Shown here in pieces: positions 60,888-64,000 of a stretch of 64,000 nucleotides of DNA. The stretch is from Streptomyces sp. DH37 (GTDB taxonomy: Bacteria; Actinomycetota; Actinomycetes; Streptomycetales; Streptomycetaceae): assembly GCF_029813835.1 (NCBI RefSeq), contig NZ_JARVKV010000021.1:21739-85738 (forward strand), in the 5' to 3' direction. The stretch's first letter is position 1, and the number at the start of each line of letters is the position of its first letter. Under the pieces are notes generated by a model. The model was not told the DNA's origin, did no database searches, and worked only from the letters and a program-made list of their open reading frames with translations. The translations under genes were made by a program, and so were the position numbers.

Positions 60888-61787
60888 GTGAGAATTGGCC
60901 TGCTCGGATGGGACTATTCCGGGATCGATCCCGATGGAATGAGCCTGGTGGAATACGGGCGGGAGCGCGGTCACGAGACCTCCTTCTTCACGCTCGAGGA
61001 AATCGCGTACCACCCCGGCCCGGAGGGCGTCGAACTCACGCTGAAGGGGGAGCCGGCCACCTCGTTCGACGCGATCATCAACCGCTCCAAGCTCTACGGC
61101 GACGACTGGCGCGACCGGGTCGAACGGCTGGCCATGCTGAGCAACGTCCCAGGTCCGATGCTCTTCGACCCCGTGGACGTGTGGGTGACGGGCTACAGCA
61201 AGTTCCTCATGGCGCAGAAGCTGGCCGCGGCCGGGCTGCCCGTCCCGCCGATGCGCTCGGCGGTGTCGCTCGCGGACGTGGAGACCGCCTTCGAGGAGTG
61301 GGGCGACATCATCCTCAAACCCTCCTACGGTTACCGGGGACAGGACGTGGAGCGCATCCGTGATTTCGGCGCGGAAAAAGCCGTCGCCGAGGATCTGCTG
61401 ACGCGTTTCCCCACCGTTCTCTGCCAGCCGTACTATCCGACAGAGGGCGGTGAGTACCGCATCAGCGTGGCGGGCGACGTCACACCGGTCAATATGCTCA
61501 AGCTCCCGCCCGTCGGCTCCTGGCGCTGCAAGACGCTGGAGGGCGCGAGTTTCGAGCGGTTCGACGCTCCGGACGAACTGGTCGACCTGTCGGTCCGGGC
61601 CACCCGGGCTCTTGGAATGACCCTCTCGGGACTCGACGTCCTTCCCCACGGGGACGGCTATATGATTCTCGAGGTCAATCCCGTTCCCGGTTTTCTCGGC
61701 GTCCTGGGCAGGGAGCAGCACCGGCAGGTGCTGGCCGGCGTCTACGACTGGGTGGAGCGGAAGGTCGAGGAGGGCCCCGCCGCCTGA
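60888..61787 (+). CDS. ATP-grasp ligase
   Basis: 299 residues. MRIGLLGWDYSGIDPDGM opens a pre-ATP-grasp domain; DIILKPSYGYRGQDVERI is the first ATP-binding strand-loop, and GLDVLPHGDGYMILEVNPVPGF has the metal-binding Glu and Asn of RimK/D-Ala-D-Ala-like enzymes. It joins a carboxylate to an amine through an acyl phosphate. GTG 60888 with TGGAGG upstream. It probably makes the amide or peptide bond of the product. Confidence 0.9.
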   Translation: MRIGLLGWDYSGIDPDGMSLVEYGRERGHETSFFTLEEIAYHPGPEGVELTLKGEPATSFDAIINRSKLYGDDWRDRVERLAMLSNVPGPMLFDPVDVWVTGYSKFLMAQKLAAAGLPVPPMRSAVSLADVETAFEEWGDIILKPSYGYRGQDVERIRDFGAEKAVAEDLLTRFPTVLCQPYYPTEGGEYRISVAGDVTPVNMLKLPPVGSWRCKTLEGASFERFDAPDELVDLSVRATRALGMTLSGLDVLPHGDGYMILEVNPVPGFLGVLGREQHRQVLAGVYDWVERKVEEGPAA

Positions 61788-61860
61788 GGGCGGGCCGCCG
61801 AACCGGGCTCCGGCCGCCGGCCGGAACCCCAGCCGTACGACACCGAGCACCGGGAGAGCC

Positions 61861-62952
61861 ATGCGCTACACGACCTTCGGACGGAACACGGGGCTGCGGG
61901 TCTCGGAGTTCGCCCTGGGCACCGCCAACTTCGGCGCCGCCTACGGCACCGGCGTCGCCGACCTGATGTGGAGCAGACGGGGCGACGGCGCCGAGCGGGA
62001 CGAGGCCCGCAAGATCTTCGAACGCTTCGCCGAGGCGGGCGGCACCCTGATCGACACCGCCGACTGCTACCACTTCGGCGAGGCCGAGCGGCTGCTGGGC
62101 GAGTTCCTCGCCACCGACCGGGACCACTTCGTGCTGGCCTCGAAGTACAGCGGCGGAGACTCCCGGCGCCCCGGCATCTCGGACACGGGCAACAGCCGCA
62201 AGAACATGATCCGCTCGGTCGAGGGCAGCCTGCGCCGCCTGAACACCGACCACATCGACCTGTACTGGGCCCACTTCCCCGACACCCTCACCCCCACCGA
62301 GGAGATCCTGGCCGCCGTCGACCACCTGGTGCGCAGCGGCAAGATCCTCTACGCCGGACTGTCGAACTTCCCCGCCTGGCGCGCCTCCCGCGCCGTCACC
62401 ATCGCCGAACTGCGCGGCTGGTCCCCGATCATCGGCGTCCAGACCGAGTACAACCTGGTCAACCGCACCGCCGAGCGGGAGGTGCTGCCCATGGCCGAGG
62501 CCCTCGGCCTCGGGGCGGCCCTGTGGTCGCCGCTGGGCGGCGGGCTGCTGACCGGCAAGTACCGCCGCACCGAGGCCGGCTGGGTCAGCGACGAGAACCG
62601 CCGCCACCCCCGCAACGACACCGACCGGATCGCCGCCGTCGTGGACACCGTGCGGGAGGTGGCGGGCGAGGCCGGCGCCCCGCCCGCCCGGATCGCGCTC
62701 GCCTGGCTGCGCGCCCGCGCCGCGCGCTCCACCACCGCGCTCGTCCCCGTCATCGGCCCGCGCGGCGCCGACCAGCTCGAGGAGTACCTCGCGGCCCTCG
62801 GCACCACCCTCACCGACGAGCAGACGCGACGCCTGGACGAGGCCAGCGCCGTACCGCTCGGCACCCCGCACGAGATCAACGGGCTGGTGCGGGACTCCGT
62901 GCTCGGCGGCGACCCCGGCCGGGTGGCCTCCCGCGCCGTCCCCGTGGCGTAG
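61861..62952 (+). CDS. Aldo/keto reductase
   Basis: 363 residues: MRYTTFGRNTGLRVSEFALG, catalytic LIDTADCYHFG (Asp, Tyr), FVLASKYSGG (Lys), DLYWAHFPDT (His), NRTAEREVLPMAEALGLGAALWSPLGGGLLTGK. It belongs to the same superfamily as the reductase at 52103 but a different subgroup, so the two are not recent copies. It follows the ATP-grasp gene by 73 bp in one operon. Confidence 0.93.
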   Translation: MRYTTFGRNTGLRVSEFALGTANFGAAYGTGVADLMWSRRGDGAERDEARKIFERFAEAGGTLIDTADCYHFGEAERLLGEFLATDRDHFVLASKYSGGDSRRPGISDTGNSRKNMIRSVEGSLRRLNTDHIDLYWAHFPDTLTPTEEILAAVDHLVRSGKILYAGLSNFPAWRASRAVTIAELRGWSPIIGVQTEYNLVNRTAEREVLPMAEALGLGAALWSPLGGGLLTGKYRRTEAGWVSDENRRHPRNDTDRIAAVVDTVREVAGEAGAPPARIALAWLRARAARSTTALVPVIGPRGADQLEEYLAALGTTLTDEQTRRLDEASAVPLGTPHEINGLVRDSVLGGDPGRVASRAVPVA

Positions 62953-62962
62953 CGGCATCGGC

Positions 62963-63922
62963 TCAGGCACCGGTCCGCCGCCCGCGGTGGGGGGCGGACC
63001 GGGTGACCTCCGCCAGGAACGGCGCCTCGTACGGGGCCGTGGGCACCGGCGACTCGCTGATCAGCCTCGCCGCCAGCGGCCGCCCCGGGCCCGAGCCGGG
63101 TCCGGCGTAGGCGAGGACGAGCACCGGGTCGCCCAGGGTGCGCAGGGAGAGCACGAGGTCCGCCTCGTCATGGCCGTCCGGATCGGCGAACTCCTGCGAG
63201 GGGACGGCCCGGAAGCCCATGCCGGTCTTGAAGTGGAACAGGCCCGGCCGGGTGAGGTGGCCCAGCAGGTTCGGCTCGTTCCCCAGCGTCGCCCAGGTGT
63301 AACCCTTGGCCCGCGCGACCCGCATCGCGGAGAGGTACAGGGCGCGGGCCAGGCTGTGCCTGCGCCACTCGGCGCTGACCGCCGAGAAGCGCACCACCGC
63401 CGCGTCCCTCTCCGGCAGCTCCAGCACCAGGCAGCCGCCGACCAGCTCGTCCCCGGCGTACGCGAAGACCCCGCAGAACTTCTCCGGCCCGTGCAGCACG
63501 GCGTCCCGGTGGTCCAGGGCGAAGGGGACGCCGAAGCGCATCCGGGCCACACGCTCCTCGTAGAGGGCGAGGAACGCGTCCAGGGTCCACTCCGACACCG
63601 GCTCCTCGACCACCTCGCGCAGTCCGGCCGCCTCCGCCCGGCGCCGGGCGCGCCGGACGTCCTGCCGGGCCTTGGTGCCCAGACGGGCCAGGAACTCCTC
63701 CTCGCCGGGGCCCAGTTCGGCCACCCAGGTGACGGTGGCGGGCTTGCGCAGGAAGCCCCGTGAGGCCAGCTCGTCCCACAGCCCGGCGGGCGGGCGCTCC
63801 ATCCTGACCACGTCCACGTCCACGTCCCGCCCGGCGCCGGACGGGACGGCCCAGGGCTCGCCGGCCAGCTCGTGCGGCTCGATCAGCGCGAGCGACAGGC
63901 CGTATCTGTCCACGATCTCCAT
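62963..63922 (-). CDS. GNAT_6 (BioF2/FemAB-like) acyltransferase
   Basis: 319 residues. Two GNAT-like halves: VTWVAELGPGEEEFLARLG with KARQDVRRARRRAEAAGL in the first and CGVFAYAGDELVGGCLVLEL with VSAEWRRHSLARALYLSAM and GYTWATLGNEPN in the second. This is the pattern of FemAB-like acyl or aminoacyl transferases. ATG 63922 with GGGGAGTG. It is convergent with the reductase operon and may add an acyl or aminoacyl group to the product. Confidence 0.85.
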   Translation of the reverse strand: MEIVDRYGLSLALIEPHELAGEPWAVPSGAGRDVDVDVVRMERPPAGLWDELASRGFLRKPATVTWVAELGPGEEEFLARLGTKARQDVRRARRRAEAAGLREVVEEPVSEWTLDAFLALYEERVARMRFGVPFALDHRDAVLHGPEKFCGVFAYAGDELVGGCLVLELPERDAAVVRFSAVSAEWRRHSLARALYLSAMRVARAKGYTWATLGNEPNLLGHLTRPGLFHFKTGMGFRAVPSQEFADPDGHDEADLVLSLRTLGDPVLVLAYAGPGSGPGRPLAARLISESPVPTAPYEAPFLAEVTRSAPHRGRRTGA

Positions 63923-64000
63923 GCACCACTCCCCGGTCCGGACGGTCCGCCGCCTGCCCGGCGCCGTGCCGGTCCTCCCGGGGGCCGGGAGGACCGGCAC

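Overview
The window is chromosomal DNA from a high-GC actinomycete, most likely Streptomyces. The signs are extreme GC bias at third codon positions, many GTG and TTG starts, start/stop overlaps (GTGA, ATGA, TTGA), a SARP regulator, a long HPF-type hibernation factor and tRNAs without an encoded CCA. I read it as three biosynthetic loci separated by housekeeping or accessory genes.

Region 1 (1-29163) is an azoxy-type natural product cluster joined to a small polyketide system. The gene set matches the valanimycin azoxy core: a PLP amino-acid decarboxylase (12476), a flavin N-hydroxylase of the acyl-CoA dehydrogenase fold (11075) with its flavin reductase (9915), a small membrane protein in the position of VlmO (10481), a ferritin-like diiron oxidase resembling VlmB (8867) and a DUF2156 aminoacyl-tRNA-dependent transferase resembling VlmA (5746). 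Around these lie an ACP, a KS-AT-DH-ACP synthase, an acyl ligase, a thioesterase, a luciferase-like monooxygenase, an alpha/beta hydrolase, an SDR, a sulfotransferase, a TPP enzyme, a CBS-type PLP enzyme and an Ogt-AlkA DNA-repair fusion. The most striking element is at 25303-25760: four identical tandem genes for a serine-type (long variable arm, G73) tRNA whose anticodon loop is not the canonical seven nucleotides. In valanimycin biosynthesis the second nitrogen is delivered from seryl-tRNA. I therefore propose that the array supplies a dedicated, non-translating aminoacyl carrier. Triple RTCAG boxes at 11-bp spacing, ending at a fixed distance from a -10 element, precede the tRNA array, the N-hydroxylase operon and the sulfotransferase operon. 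Weaker versions precede the ACP/PKS operon, the decarboxylase and the SARP gene. This suggests that one SARP controls the tRNAs and the enzymes together.

Region 2 (29164-37417) holds non-cluster genes: an HPF-like protein, an APH-fold kinase, an SRPBCC protein, an NDH-2-like flavoprotein, a DeoR regulator divergent from an MFS exporter, and small DUF proteins. Region 3 (37620-42473) is a compact lasso peptide cluster (precursor, C, B1, B2, ABC exporter). Its predicted core is GATGSGPKDLLGGKQLL with a likely G1-D9 ring. Between the lasso cluster and the third locus (42474-50493) lie a very GC-rich stretch with a 20-G run, a VOC protein, the TrkH/TrkA potassium pair, a 2'-5' RNA ligase-like protein, a DUF2071 protein, a universal stress protein and a broken tspO.

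Region 4 (50494-63922) is a biosynthetic operon that ends in an HK97-fold shell protein resembling family 3 ('natural product') encapsulins, next to a sulfotransferase. Upstream in the same transcript are an aldo/keto reductase, an adenylation-thiolation-reductase NRPS, a DAO-type flavin oxidase, an MFS exporter and an AMP-forming ligase. An ATP-grasp ligase and a second aldo/keto reductase diverge from it, followed by a convergent GNAT acyltransferase. The likely logic is reduction of an activated acid to an aldehyde with further tailoring inside or next to a protein shell. All functions are inferred from sequence reading alone; no database search was run.
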